Source of the DNA: Alteromonas sp. IB21
Lineage (GTDB): Bacteria > Pseudomonadota > Gammaproteobacteria > Enterobacterales > Alteromonadaceae
Assembly: GCF_016405965.1 (NCBI RefSeq)
Contig: NZ_JAEFCD010000002.1
Location: 186,001-250,000, forward strand
Direction: 5' to 3'
Length of the DNA: 64,000 bases
Shown here: positions 29,039 to 38,514 of the stretch, piece after piece
How the letters are laid out: each line of letters begins with the position of its first letter
Numbering within the stretch: position 1 is the first letter of the stretch
The notes under the pieces: model-generated
Database searches by the model: none
Seen by the model: the letters and a program-made list of their open reading frames with translations, nothing else
Told to the model about the DNA's origin: nothing
Position numbers and translations under genes: made by a program

Positions 29039-29101
29039 TTGTCGACAATATAAGCACCCAAAGGTTGAAAAACCTTCTTAACAGGCCTATATTGTCGACA
29101 T
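29039..29101 (+). promoter_or_regulatory. GntR operator pair upstream of the prp operon
   Basis: TTGTCGACAA at 29039-29048 and TTGTCGACAT at 29092-29101, with centres 53 bp apart (close to five helical turns); the second is 24 bp ahead of the GntR start. A third copy, TTGTCGACAA at 29239-29248, lies inside the GntR gene. Palindromes of this kind fit dimeric FadR-type regulators, so autoregulation and prp control are inferred. Confidence 0.65.
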
Positions 29102-29124
29102 TGATTAAATGACGACTGAATATT

Positions 29125-29787
29125 GTGTTAGCGAAGAGTGAACAAGCCATAACCAATGCCGACCGTACCTTCTTTCAGCTTAGGAAGGACATTGTGGAGG
29201 GCATTATTCCCGCAGGCAGTAAGCTAAGTGAAATGGAATTGTCGACAAAGTATGAGGTCAGCCGTGCAGTTATTCGCGAGGCTATTAATCGCCTAGCCAC
29301 CTGCCATCTTGTAGAACGCAAAGCTAATGTAGGGGCGCGCGTAGTTGCACTCTCACCCGAAGGCCTCATTCAACTTTATCAGGTGCGCGAAGCGTTAGAG
29401 GGTATGGCGGCACGTTTAGCTGCCCGCTATATGAGTGATTCTGAAATTGCCGACATGCAAGCGCTGCTTGATAGTCATTTCGATAAGGTGAAAGACAGCC
29501 ACAGCTATTATCAAGAAGCCGGTGATGTCGACTTTCACTACCGAATTGTCACTGGCAGCAAAAACGACCACCTTATCAGCGTGCTTATTGATGGGCTCTA
29601 CCATTTGGTTCGTATGTACCGCGTACAGCTTGGTATGGCAGGACCTCGGGTAAGCACGGCGTTTGATGAGCACAGACACATTGTTAACGCCATTGCCAAT
29701 CGCGACGAAGAGTTAGCAGAAATGCTCATGCGTCGCCACATTCTTTATTCAAAAAATAATATCGAGAAGAAGCTCAACAATGACTAA
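29125..29787 (+). CDS. GntR family (FadR/FCD subfamily) regulator of the propionate operon
   Basis: A 220-residue regulator: N-terminal winged helix (about 12-78; [20 protein letters not shown]-like recognition region) and an all-helical FCD ligand-binding domain with the metal-binding histidines in [18 protein letters not shown] and MRRHIL. It leads the prpBC-acnD-prpF operon, 65 bp ahead of prpB. In gammaproteobacteria a GntR protein in this position controls methylcitrate genes, with a pathway intermediate as probable effector. The start is GTG at 29125; the ribosome site is weak. An operator copy lies within its own coding sequence. Confidence 0.9.
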   Translation: MLAKSEQAITNADRTFFQLRKDIVEGIIPAGSKLSEMELSTKYEVSRAVIREAINRLATCHLVERKANVGARVVALSPEGLIQLYQVREALEGMAARLAARYMSDSEIADMQALLDSHFDKVKDSHSYYQEAGDVDFHYRIVTGSKNDHLISVLIDGLYHLVRMYRVQLGMAGPRVSTAFDEHRHIVNAIANRDEELAEMLMRRHILYSKNNIEKKLNND

Positions 29788-29852
29788 TACCCATAAGGCT
29801 TCTGCTTACCTATTACACCTCTACCCTACTTTCAAATAAGCGAGTGACTATC

Positions 29853-30731
29853 ATGAGTGCAGGAAAGAAATTCAGAACCGCCTTAGAGAACAACAAACCT
29901 CTTCAAATCGTGGGCACTATCAATGCCTACACGGCCATGATGGCGAAGGCCATAGGCCATCAAGCCATTTATCTTTCCGGTGGTGGCGTAGCTAACGCTT
30001 CGTATGGCTTGCCAGATTTAGGTATGACCTCGCTTAATGACGTGATTGCAGATGTTCAGCGTATTACCAGCGCCTGTGACCTACCGCTTTTGGTCGATAT
30101 TGATACCGGCTGGGGCGGTGCATTTAATATTGCCAAAACCATTCGCGATATGGAAAAAGCAGGCGCGGCCGCTGTACATATGGAAGACCAAGTCGCACAA
30201 AAGCGCTGTGGCCATCGCCCTAATAAAGAAATTGTGAGTACGGCGGAAATGGTAGATCGCATTAAAGCCGCCGTCGATGCCAGAACCGACCCCGACTTTT
30301 TCATTATGGCGCGCACCGATGCGTTTGCTCAAGAAGGGCTAGAAAAAGCCATCGAGCGTGCAAAAGCTTACGTAGCGGCAGGTGCTGACGGCATATTTGC
30401 CGAAGCGGTACAAACCGAAGAACACTATCGCGCGTTTGCTGAAGCGCTAGACGTTCCTATTCTTGCCAATATCACTGAATTCGGCAAAACCGAACTATGG
30501 AACAAAGAAGAGTTGGGCGAATGGGGCGCCGATATGGTGCTTTACCCGCTAAGTGCGTTCCGCGCCATGAATAAAGCTGCAGAAATGGTGTACAAATCTA
30601 TACTTGAAAATGGCGACCAAAAAGCTGTCGTCGACACCATGCAAACACGCATGGAACTATACGATTACCTTGGTTACCACGAATACGAACAAAAGCTAGA
30701 TGCCCTATTTGCAGAAGGCAAAAATCAGTAA
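29853..30731 (+). CDS. prpB: 2-Methylisocitrate lyase
   Basis: Cleaves 2-methylisocitrate to pyruvate and succinate, the last step of the 2-methylcitrate cycle for propionate. A 292-residue TIM-barrel of the isocitrate lyase superfamily. [18 protein letters not shown], the metal-site DIDTGWGG and the catalytic KRCGH loop with Cys119 are all intact. The ATG at 29853 aligns with the family start; the frame could also open at GTG 29844. It lies 65 bp after the GntR gene. A long stem-loop repeat follows before prpC. Confidence 0.95.
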   Translation: MSAGKKFRTALENNKPLQIVGTINAYTAMMAKAIGHQAIYLSGGGVANASYGLPDLGMTSLNDVIADVQRITSACDLPLLVDIDTGWGGAFNIAKTIRDMEKAGAAAVHMEDQVAQKRCGHRPNKEIVSTAEMVDRIKAAVDARTDPDFFIMARTDAFAQEGLEKAIERAKAYVAAGADGIFAEAVQTEEHYRAFAEALDVPILANITEFGKTELWNKEELGEWGADMVLYPLSAFRAMNKAAEMVYKSILENGDQKAVVDTMQTRMELYDYLGYHEYEQKLDALFAEGKNQ

Positions 30732-30790
30732 AGAGATAAATTCCGCTTGAAGTTGGCGGGCAAGAGGATGCAGGGGTGAAGCTCCTTGGA

Positions 30791-30893
30791 GCAGGGGCAG
30801 TACACAGGGCGTTACCGCGCCGTGAACCTATCCATTGGGGCTCCGTTTCGGCATCCATGCCTCAAAGGGGTGACGCCCTGTGCACCGCCCCCG
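30791..30893. repeat. Large imperfect stem-loop (REP/MITE-like) between prpB and prpC
   Basis: A GC-rich block unlike its surroundings. Left arm 30791-30816 and right arm 30868-30893 are inverted copies matching at 22 of 26 positions (core CACAGGGCGT). The loop contains a second small palindrome GGCATCCATGCC. The insert raises the prpB-prpC gap to 266 bp in what is otherwise a compact operon. It resembles dispersed intergenic repeats of marine Gammaproteobacteria, but no second copy is in this window. Confidence 0.6.
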
Positions 30894-30997
30894 CTATTTC
30901 GGTGCCTCGCACCCAATTTAAGTTGAGTTTTAACCGTTTTAATCAGAAATATTTTTAAAAAGTACCTTACATATTATACAAGACCGGAGACAACAAG

Positions 30998-32119
30998 ATG
31001 GCTAAACAGTTAAGTGGCGCGGGTTTACGCGGCCAAGTTGCAGGTAAAACAGCTTTATCAACGGTAGGTAAATCAGGTTCAGGTTTAACCTATCGCGGCT
31101 ACGACGTGAAAGATTTAGCAGAAAAGTGTCAGTTTGAAGAAGTCGCTTATCTTATCTTAAAAGGTCACTTGCCAAATCAAGCTGAGCTTAATGACTATAA
31201 AACCAAACTTCGCGGTATGCGCGGTCTTCCTGACGCACTGAAAGACGTGCTTGAACGCATTCCTAAAAACGCCCACCCTATGGACGTGCTTCGCACTGGC
31301 TGTTCAATGCTAGGTAACCTTGAAATGGAAACTAGCTTTGATCAGCAGCAAGATGTGACAGACCGCATGTTAGCGTGCTTCCCAAGTATTATTTGTTACT
31401 GGTATCGCTTCTCACACGATGGAGTGCGCATTAATGTGGAAACCGATGACGACTCCATTGGCGGTCACTTCCTTCACATGCTTCACGGCGAAAAGCCACG
31501 TGAGCTTCACGAACAGGTGATGCACGTGTCTCTCATTCTTTATGCCGAGCACGAGTTCAATGCGTCTACATTCACAGCGCGCGTATGTGCCTCTACCCTT
31601 TCTGATATGCATTCTTGCGTAACCGGCGCGATTGGTTCTCTTCGCGGGCCACTTCACGGCGGTGCAAACGAAGCCGCAATGGAAATGATAGAAGGCTTCA
31701 CGTCAGCCGATGACGCTGAAGAAAAAATGATGGGCATGCTAGAGCGCAAAGAGAAGATCATGGGCTTTGGCCACGCGATTTATTCTGAGTCTGATCCGCG
31801 TAACGAAATTATCAAGCAATGGTCTGAAAAACTGGCTGCCGATGTGGGCGATGAGGTGCTTTACCCTGTTTCTGTGCGCTGTGAAGAAGTGATGTGGCGC
31901 GAGAAGAAGCTATTCTGTAATGCAGACTTTTTCCACGCCTCTGCCTATAACTTTATGGGAATCCCTACGCCGCTGTTTACCCCAATATTCGTTATGTCTC
32001 GCCTTACAGGCTGGGCTGCACATGTAATGGAACAGCGCGCTGACAACCGTATTATTCGCCCATCAGCAGAATACACGGGCGAAGAATTGCGCCCTGTTCC
32101 TGCAATCAGCGAACGCTAA
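30998..32119 (+). CDS. prpC: 2-Methylcitrate synthase
   Basis: Condenses propionyl-CoA with oxaloacetate to 2-methylcitrate. A 373-residue citrate synthase-family protein with catalytic residues in the expected blocks: LRGPLHGGANEAAMEM (His), IMGFGHAIYSESDPRNEIIK (His) and CNADFFHASAYNFMGIP (Asp). Its shortness and place between prpB and acnD identify it as PrpC, not GltA. GGAGA precedes the ATG. 15 bp to acnD. Confidence 0.95.
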   Translation: MAKQLSGAGLRGQVAGKTALSTVGKSGSGLTYRGYDVKDLAEKCQFEEVAYLILKGHLPNQAELNDYKTKLRGMRGLPDALKDVLERIPKNAHPMDVLRTGCSMLGNLEMETSFDQQQDVTDRMLACFPSIICYWYRFSHDGVRINVETDDDSIGGHFLHMLHGEKPRELHEQVMHVSLILYAEHEFNASTFTARVCASTLSDMHSCVTGAIGSLRGPLHGGANEAAMEMIEGFTSADDAEEKMMGMLERKEKIMGFGHAIYSESDPRNEIIKQWSEKLAADVGDEVLYPVSVRCEEVMWREKKLFCNADFFHASAYNFMGIPTPLFTPIFVMSRLTGWAAHVMEQRADNRIIRPSAEYTGEELRPVPAISER

Positions 32120-32134
32120 GAGAATAGGTGGTTT

Positions 32135-34726
32135 ATGAATATTGATTACCGTAAACCGCTTCCAAATGCGGGTATCGACTTCTTCGATACTCGTGAAGCG
32201 GTTGATGCCATAGAGCCAGGTGCATACGCCAAGCTGCCGTACACGTCACGTGTGTTGGCTGAAAACTTGATACGCAAATGCGACCCTGCCATGCTAAACG
32301 ATTCACTCAAACAGCTGATATACCGCAAGCGCGACCTCGATTTTCCGTGGTTCCCAGCACGTGTGGTATGCCACGATATTCTTGGTCAAACGGCCCTTGT
32401 AGACTTAGCGGGCCTTCGCGATGCCATTGCGGCGAAAGGCGGCGACCCTGCGAAAGTAAACCCAGTGGTGCCTACTCAGCTAATAGTGGACCACTCCCTC
32501 GCCGTAGAGCACGCGGGCTTTGAAAAAGACGCATTTGAAAAGAACCGTGCTATTGAAGACAGACGAAACGATGACCGCTTTCATTTCATTAACTGGACAA
32601 AAACCGCGTTTAAAAACGTAGATGTTATTCCGCCGGGTAACGGCATTATGCACCAGATTAACTTGGAGCGTATGTCGCCAGTTATTCAAAGCCGTGACGG
32701 CGTAGCCTTCCCAGATACCCTCGTGGGCACAGACAGCCATACCCCGCATGTTGATGCACTTGGTGTAATTGCGGTAGGCGTGGGCGGCCTTGAAGCGGAA
32801 AGCGTTATGCTGGGCCGTGCGTCTTATATGCGTTTGCCTGATATTGTAGGGGTCGAGCTTACCGGTAAGCCACAGCCAGGTATTACGGCTACCGACATCG
32901 TATTAGCGTTAACTGAATTCCTGCGTAAAGAGCGTGTAGTATCTGCATATCTTGAATTCTACGGTGAAGGTGCATCGCACTTAACCCTTGGCGATCGGGC
33001 GACCATCTCGAACATGACACCCGAATACGGCGCCACAGCGGCGATGTTCTATATCGATCAGCAAACTATTGATTACTTGCGCTTAACTGGGCGTGAAGAA
33101 AAGCAAATTGCGCTTGTCGAGAAATACGCTAAACACACTGGGCTTTGGGCTGATGACTTAGAAACTGCCGAGTACGAACGAGTTCTCACGTTTGATTTGT
33201 CTGCCGTAGGCAGAAACATGGCCGGGCCGTCTAACCCGCATGCACGCTTACCCACTAGCGACCTAGAAAGTCGCGGTATCGCAGCTAAGTGGACTGAAGA
33301 AGAAGGTAAAATGCCAGATGGCGCGGTGATTATCGCAGCTATCACCAGCTGTACTAATACCTCTAACCCGCGAAACGTGATTGCAGCAGGCTTACTTGCC
33401 AGAAATGCAAACGCGCGCGGTTTAACCCGCAAGCCATGGGTGAAAAGTTCACTGGCGCCTGGTTCTAAAGCCGTTAAGTTATACCTTGAAGAGGCCAACT
33501 TAATGAGCGAATTGGAAGACTTAGGTTTTGGCGTTGTGGCATTTGCATGTACCACTTGTAACGGTATGAGTGGCGCGCTAGACCCTAAAATTCAGCAAGA
33601 AATTATCGACCGCGATTTATACGCCACAGCGGTACTTTCGGGCAATCGTAACTTCGATGGGCGTATTCATCCCTATGCGAAGCAAGCCTTCTTGGCATCA
33701 CCACCCTTGGTCGTTGCATACGCCATAGCCGGTACCATTCGCTTTGATATCGAAAAGGACGTGTTAGGCACTGATAAAGATGGCAACCCAGTAACGCTTA
33801 AAGATATCTGGCCAAGCGATGAAGAGATTGACGCTATTGTTGCTAAATCTGTCAAGCCTGAGCATTTCAGAAAAGTGTACGAGCCTATGTTCGACTTGAG
33901 TGTGGATTACGGTAAAGACATTAATCCGCTCTACGACTGGCGTGAAATGAGCACCTACATTCGCCGCCCGCCTTATTGGGAAGGTGCAATGGATGCCGAG
34001 CGCACCATGAAGGGTATGCGTCCGTTAGCCATTTTAGGTGATAACATCACCACCGATCACCTATCGCCTTCTAACGCCATTATGGCAAGCAGTGCCGCGG
34101 GGGAATACTTAGCGAAAATGGGGTTACCTGAGGAAGACTTCAACTCCTACGCCACCCACCGTGGAGATCACTTAACCGCCCTGCGCGCTACCCTTGCGAA
34201 CCCCAAAGTGTTCAATGAAATGGTGCTGGAAAACGGCGAAGTCAAACAAGGTTCACTAGCCCGCGTAGAGCCAGAAGGCAAAGTCGTGCGCATGTGGGAA
34301 GCCATTGAAACCTATATGAACCGCAAACAGCCGCTGATCATTGTAGCAGGCGCTGACTACGGTCAGGGTTCATCGCGAGATTGGGCAGCGAAAGGCGTAC
34401 GCCTTGCGGGCGTTGAAGTCATTGTAGCAGAGGGTTTCGAGCGTATTCACCGTACTAACCTTATTGGTATGGGCGTGTTGCCGCTAGAGTTTAAGCCTGG
34501 CACAACCCGTAAAACACTAGAGCTCGACGGTACAGAAACTTACGATGTAAGCGGAGAACCTTCGCCGGGCGCAACACTGACGCTGGTAGTAAACCGTAAA
34601 AACGGCGAGCAACTAGAAGTACCCGTAACCTGTCGTTTAGACACTGCAGAAGAAGTCTCTATTTACAGTGCAGGCGGTGTACTACAACGCTTCGCAAAGG
34701 ACTTCTTGGAAGCTGAAGCTAGCTGA
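32135..34726 (+). CDS. acnD: Fe/S-dependent 2-methylcitrate dehydratase AcnD
   Basis: Aconitase-like enzyme that dehydrates 2-methylcitrate to an isomer of 2-methylaconitate, which PrpF then isomerises. 863 residues. The [4Fe-4S] ligands are in ITSCTNTSNPRN and AFACTTCNGMSG; the swivel domain has GADYGQGSSRDWAAKGVRL and the final GMGVLPLEFKPG. Length and operon position separate it from AcnA. prpF follows ten bases after its stop, with AGGA between. Confidence 0.95.
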   Translation: MNIDYRKPLPNAGIDFFDTREAVDAIEPGAYAKLPYTSRVLAENLIRKCDPAMLNDSLKQLIYRKRDLDFPWFPARVVCHDILGQTALVDLAGLRDAIAAKGGDPAKVNPVVPTQLIVDHSLAVEHAGFEKDAFEKNRAIEDRRNDDRFHFINWTKTAFKNVDVIPPGNGIMHQINLERMSPVIQSRDGVAFPDTLVGTDSHTPHVDALGVIAVGVGGLEAESVMLGRASYMRLPDIVGVELTGKPQPGITATDIVLALTEFLRKERVVSAYLEFYGEGASHLTLGDRATISNMTPEYGATAAMFYIDQQTIDYLRLTGREEKQIALVEKYAKHTGLWADDLETAEYERVLTFDLSAVGRNMAGPSNPHARLPTSDLESRGIAAKWTEEEGKMPDGAVIIAAITSCTNTSNPRNVIAAGLLARNANARGLTRKPWVKSSLAPGSKAVKLYLEEANLMSELEDLGFGVVAFACTTCNGMSGALDPKIQQEIIDRDLYATAVLSGNRNFDGRIHPYAKQAFLASPPLVVAYAIAGTIRFDIEKDVLGTDKDGNPVTLKDIWPSDEEIDAIVAKSVKPEHFRKVYEPMFDLSVDYGKDINPLYDWREMSTYIRRPPYWEGAMDAERTMKGMRPLAILGDNITTDHLSPSNAIMASSAAGEYLAKMGLPEEDFNSYATHRGDHLTALRATLANPKVFNEMVLENGEVKQGSLARVEPEGKVVRMWEAIETYMNRKQPLIIVAGADYGQGSSRDWAAKGVRLAGVEVIVAEGFERIHRTNLIGMGVLPLEFKPGTTRKTLELDGTETYDVSGEPSPGATLTLVVNRKNGEQLEVPVTCRLDTAEEVSIYSAGGVLQRFAKDFLEAEAS

Positions 34727-34736
34727 GGAAAAAAAC

Positions 34737-35918
34737 ATGACAATGTATGCGCCACAACTTCGCGTACCGGCTACCTACATGCGTGGCGGTACCAGTAAAG
34801 GTGTGTTTTTTAATTTAACTGACTTGCCAGAAGCTGCGCAAAAGCCGGGGCCTGCGCGCGATGCCCTGCTTCTGCGTGTTATCGGAAGCCCTGATCCATA
34901 TGGAAAACAAACCGATGGTATGGGCGGTGCGACATCAAGCACCAGCAAAACCGTTATATTAAGCAAAAGCGAGCGTAAAGGTTACGATGTCGACTATCTA
35001 TTCGGTCAAGTAGCCATAGACAAGCCATTTGTAGACTGGAGCGGTAACTGCGGAAACCTGACCGCTGCAGTGGGCGCCTTTGCCATTAGCAACGGCCTCG
35101 TCGATGCCAGCAAAATTCCACAAAATGGCATTGCCACGGTGAACATTTGGCAGGCCAATATCAATAAAGCGATTATTGCTAAGGTGCCAATGACCAATGG
35201 CGAAGTACAGGAGACAGGCGATTTTGAGCTTGATGGTGTGACCTTTCCTGCTGCAGAGGTGGAAGTAGCATTTGTTGATCCGGCTGATGGAGAAGGGGCC
35301 ATTTTTCCTACCGGACGCTTGGTCGACACACTTGAAGTGCCGGGTGTAGGCTCACTTCAAGCGACCATGATTAACGCGGGGATCCCCACTATCTTCATCA
35401 ACGCTGTAGATATCGGATATACAGGCACGGAACTGCAGGATGATATCAACAGTGATGCTGATGCACTTGCAAAGTTTGAAGCAATTCGCGCATACGGCGC
35501 TGTTCAAATGGGCCTAATTAAAGACGTGGGTGAAGCCGCAAACAGGCAGCACACGCCCAAGGTGGCGTTTGTTGCTCCGCCACGAGGATATAAGGCGTCT
35601 AGCGGTAAAGATGTTTTGGGCTCTGATATTGATGTACTCGTTCGCGCCCTGTCTATGGGTAAACTGCACCATGCGATGATGGGCACGGCAGCCGTTGCTA
35701 TAGCTGCAGCAGCCGCTATTCCCGGCACGTTGGTTAATCTAGCGGCAGGTGGGGAGAACAGAGAGTCGGTTACCTTTGGGCACCCTTCGGGTACGTTACG
35801 CGTTGGTGCGAAAGCGTCATTTGAAGGCGACAAGTGGCATATCAATCAAGCTGTAATGAGCCGAAGTGCACGAGTACTTATGGAAGGAACTGTGCGTGTT
35901 CCTGTTGAACAGAGTTAA
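34737..35918 (+). CDS. prpF: 2-Methylaconitate cis-trans isomerase
   Basis: Cofactor-free isomerase of the diaminopimelate-epimerase-like fold that works with AcnD. 393 residues starting VPATYMRGGTSKGVFF, with DGMGGATSSTSKTVIL and DWSGNCGNLTAAVGAFAI motifs and the GHPSGTLRVGA block near the end. The ATG at 34737 follows GAGGA; an in-frame upstream ATG inside acnD has no ribosome site. Last gene of the operon, followed by a clear terminator. Confidence 0.95.
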   Translation: MTMYAPQLRVPATYMRGGTSKGVFFNLTDLPEAAQKPGPARDALLLRVIGSPDPYGKQTDGMGGATSSTSKTVILSKSERKGYDVDYLFGQVAIDKPFVDWSGNCGNLTAAVGAFAISNGLVDASKIPQNGIATVNIWQANINKAIIAKVPMTNGEVQETGDFELDGVTFPAAEVEVAFVDPADGEGAIFPTGRLVDTLEVPGVGSLQATMINAGIPTIFINAVDIGYTGTELQDDINSDADALAKFEAIRAYGAVQMGLIKDVGEAANRQHTPKVAFVAPPRGYKASSGKDVLGSDIDVLVRALSMGKLHHAMMGTAAVAIAAAAAIPGTLVNLAAGGENRESVTFGHPSGTLRVGAKASFEGDKWHINQAVMSRSARVLMEGTVRVPVEQS

Positions 35919-35967
35919 TGGCCGTCGCCTACCCCAACGCGTTACAATATAGACATTCGTATGAAAG

Positions 35968-35990
35968 GCCCTCTACAAGAGGGCTTTTTT
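35968..35990 (+). terminator. Terminator of the prp operon
   Basis: Stem GCCCTC / GAGGGC with loop TACAA, followed by six T residues, 50 bp after prpF. Confidence 0.85.
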
Positions 35991-36036
35991 ATGATTATTA
36001 AGTAAAATAGAGTGATAAGTATCAAGAGAAGCTCAC

Positions 36037-37296
36037 ATGTATAAAGTGCTTGTAGTAGAAGACAGCGTTACTGTCCGCAAGATCGTTAATAAACTTATTG
36101 AGGAAAACCCTCATCTTACCTGTGATCTTTGTGAAGATTTGGCAGAGGCCAAAATCGCACTCGAGAGCGGCACTGAATATCTGGCTGCTATTGTTGATTT
36201 AAATCTTCCTGACGCGCCACGTGGCGAAAGCGTTGAATTAGCCCTTTCTCACAACGTGCCGACTATCGTATTGACCGGTAACTTCGATGAATTTACCCGC
36301 GCGCAACTGCTTGATCAGGGCGTGTTGGACTACATCACAAAAGAGTCTCGCTACTCTTACTTACAGGTATCTAAGCTGGTTGATCGTTTAAGAAAAAATC
36401 TAAACACAAAGGTGCTTGTTGTTGAAGACTCTATGACGAGCCGAAACCATATCTGCTCCTTGCTGCGCAAATTCAAGTTTCAAGTTCACGAAGCAAGCGA
36501 TGGTTTAGAAGCGCTCGATGAGCTTGATAACCATCGCGACATTAAAATGGTCATTGCTGATCATCGTATGCCTAATATGGATGGCTATGAATTGGTTAAA
36601 GCAATACGTCATGAAAAAAGAATGCAAGATTTAGTGTTTATTGGGCTCTCTGCCACCGGCGATAGCGTGCTTACTTCCAAATTTATAAAAAGTGGAGCAA
36701 ATGACTTTCTCTCAAAACCCTTTTATCACGAAGAGTTCTATTGTCGTATTATGCAGAACCTTGAATCGCAGGAAATGATTCAAACTATCCGCGACTCAGC
36801 CAATTTAGACCCACTTACCCGGGTCTATAATCGCCGTTTTCTTTATGAAAAAGCCGAAGAACTATTTGATAATAAGGGCGCTAGAACAAACGTCATCGTG
36901 TCCATGATAGATGCCGACAATTTCAAAGGCGTTAATGATACTTACGGTCACAAAACCGGCGACGTGCTGTTACAAGAGTTCGCTGCGCTTCTAAAAGACT
37001 ACTTCCCGGACGACCTGATAGTCCGCTACGGTGGTGAAGAATTCACTGTAGTATCGGTAAGACCACCAAAAGTTTACCTTTCAGCGCTCGCTACATTCAT
37101 GGATGCCGTGCGTACGACTAAGTTTACTCATCATAAATTCAATGTCACATGTAGCATCGGTGTGTGTGCCGAAGAGCACGAGTGCTTGGAATCTCAATTA
37201 GAAGTTGCTGACGCTCGCTTATACGAAGCGAAACATGCGGGTAAAGACCAAATTATTCTTAGAAGTAAATCACAAAAAGTATCACAACCCGCATAA
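36037..37296 (+). CDS. Diguanylate cyclase with two receiver domains
   Basis: A 419-residue PleD-like architecture: REC1 (about 1-120, acidic VVEDS and Asp in AIVDLNLPD), REC2 (about 128-245, VVEDS, IADHRMPNMDG, SKPF) and GGDEF (about 255-412). The active site reads RYGGEEF, a catalytically competent variant, so c-di-GMP synthesis is expected. The inhibitory I-site (RxxD, nine residues earlier) is replaced by FPDD, so feedback inhibition is probably absent. No partner kinase lies nearby. Its stop is six bases from the convergent ROK gene. Confidence 0.92.
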   Translation: MYKVLVVEDSVTVRKIVNKLIEENPHLTCDLCEDLAEAKIALESGTEYLAAIVDLNLPDAPRGESVELALSHNVPTIVLTGNFDEFTRAQLLDQGVLDYITKESRYSYLQVSKLVDRLRKNLNTKVLVVEDSMTSRNHICSLLRKFKFQVHEASDGLEALDELDNHRDIKMVIADHRMPNMDGYELVKAIRHEKRMQDLVFIGLSATGDSVLTSKFIKSGANDFLSKPFYHEEFYCRIMQNLESQEMIQTIRDSANLDPLTRVYNRRFLYEKAEELFDNKGARTNVIVSMIDADNFKGVNDTYGHKTGDVLLQEFAALLKDYFPDDLIVRYGGEEFTVVSVRPPKVYLSALATFMDAVRTTKFTHHKFNVTCSIGVCAEEHECLESQLEVADARLYEAKHAGKDQIILRSKSQKVSQPA

Positions 37297-37302
37297 ATTA
37301 TA

Positions 37303-38466
37303 TTACAAAAACCAGTCTCTTATAGGCAGTGTTGCAGCGCCAACTGCAACTGGACATTCTGTAACGCCTGCGCAAACTATTTCAGGCATAGGACGTTTGG
37401 CCCCTCGCCTAAACTGTGCGTATACATCAATTCTAGGTATTACCTTTTGAGCGAGCTTAGTGGGTATGTGGCCGCCTATTATTATTGCTTGGCTATCAAG
37501 CAAGGCAGAGCTTGCTGTAGCGACTAAATCAAATGAATCTTGAACCTTGTAAATCCATTCATCAACGCCAGGCCACTCAGGATCAAAAACTTCATTCAAT
37601 CGATACATAGACGGTACATCGACGCCATTTTTCAAGAGTATGCGCTCTAAAAGCTTAAGGTTGGGGTGGCTATACAATTTAGCAGGCAACATGTCGCCCA
37701 ATTCCCCCGCATTTCCATGGGTACCTCGAATCATGTCACCGTTGTTAATTAAGCCCCCACCAAAAGCACTAGAAACAAAGAAATAAACGAAGTTTTTATA
37801 CTTCCGGCCAACCCCCGCAATGCCCTCACCAGCGGCAGCACCGGTTCCATCGTTTACCACCCAAGTGGGTAAATTAAATGCGTCGGCAACAGTCTCAGCT
37901 ATGTTAATGTCAGCCCACTCTTCAATAGCATGATGGGTGTTCATTTTTCCATCAGTAGAACTAAAAAAACCAGAAATTCCAACGCCAATACCAAGTATGC
38001 GTTCGTTGTCTATCTGGTGTTTTGCAGACATTGCGTCAAATTCAGCTACCGCTTTTGAAAGTACAGATGCAATCCCCATGTCGTCTAATTCAACGTGTTT
38101 AGTTGCAACAACTTCACCTTTGAAATTCATCAAAGCAATAGAAATAGCATCAAGCAATATCGACAAACCATAGCTGTAAGCATACTCTGGGTTTGGCTCT
38201 AATCCTGAGGAAGCTTTACCTGAATCACCGACTCCTCTGATAAGGCCATCTTCAATAAGCGTAATGACCAAACGAGAAACAGTTTGCTGGGGAATTTTAG
38301 TGGCAACAGATATTGCTCTTTGCGTGATGCCGTGAGTCCAAAACACCTCTTTGACGATGGCTTTGGGATTGTCTTGCAGCAACTTTTCACCTTTACCAAG
38401 CTCAAAATTACCGCGCAGCAATTGATTATTTCTCGCCGATGTCAGCATAGATCCCACTTTCAACAT
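37303..38466 (-). CDS. ROK family transcriptional regulator
   Basis: A 387-residue NagC/Mlc-type protein: winged helix at about 20-85 (AISVATKIPQQTVSRLVITL) followed by a ROK sugar-kinase-like fold with VVNDGTGAAAGEGIAGVG and GTHGNAGELGDM. The usual zinc motif CXCGxxGCxE after the GHAGELG region is missing; no cysteines occur there. It is the last gene of the minus-strand run glycerate kinase / symporter / TonB receptor (48 bp from the kinase), so it probably represses that locus and senses a sugar released from the substrate. Confidence 0.88.
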   Translation of the reverse strand: MLKVGSMLTSARNNQLLRGNFELGKGEKLLQDNPKAIVKEVFWTHGITQRAISVATKIPQQTVSRLVITLIEDGLIRGVGDSGKASSGLEPNPEYAYSYGLSILLDAISIALMNFKGEVVATKHVELDDMGIASVLSKAVAEFDAMSAKHQIDNERILGIGVGISGFFSSTDGKMNTHHAIEEWADINIAETVADAFNLPTWVVNDGTGAAAGEGIAGVGRKYKNFVYFFVSSAFGGGLINNGDMIRGTHGNAGELGDMLPAKLYSHPNLKLLERILLKNGVDVPSMYRLNEVFDPEWPGVDEWIYKVQDSFDLVATASSALLDSQAIIIGGHIPTKLAQKVIPRIDVYAQFRRGAKRPMPEIVCAGVTECPVAVGAATLPIRDWFL

Positions 38467-38514
38467 ATTCGATTTAAGCTAGGCACATTATACGTAACTC
38501 ACGCCCAGTTCCCA

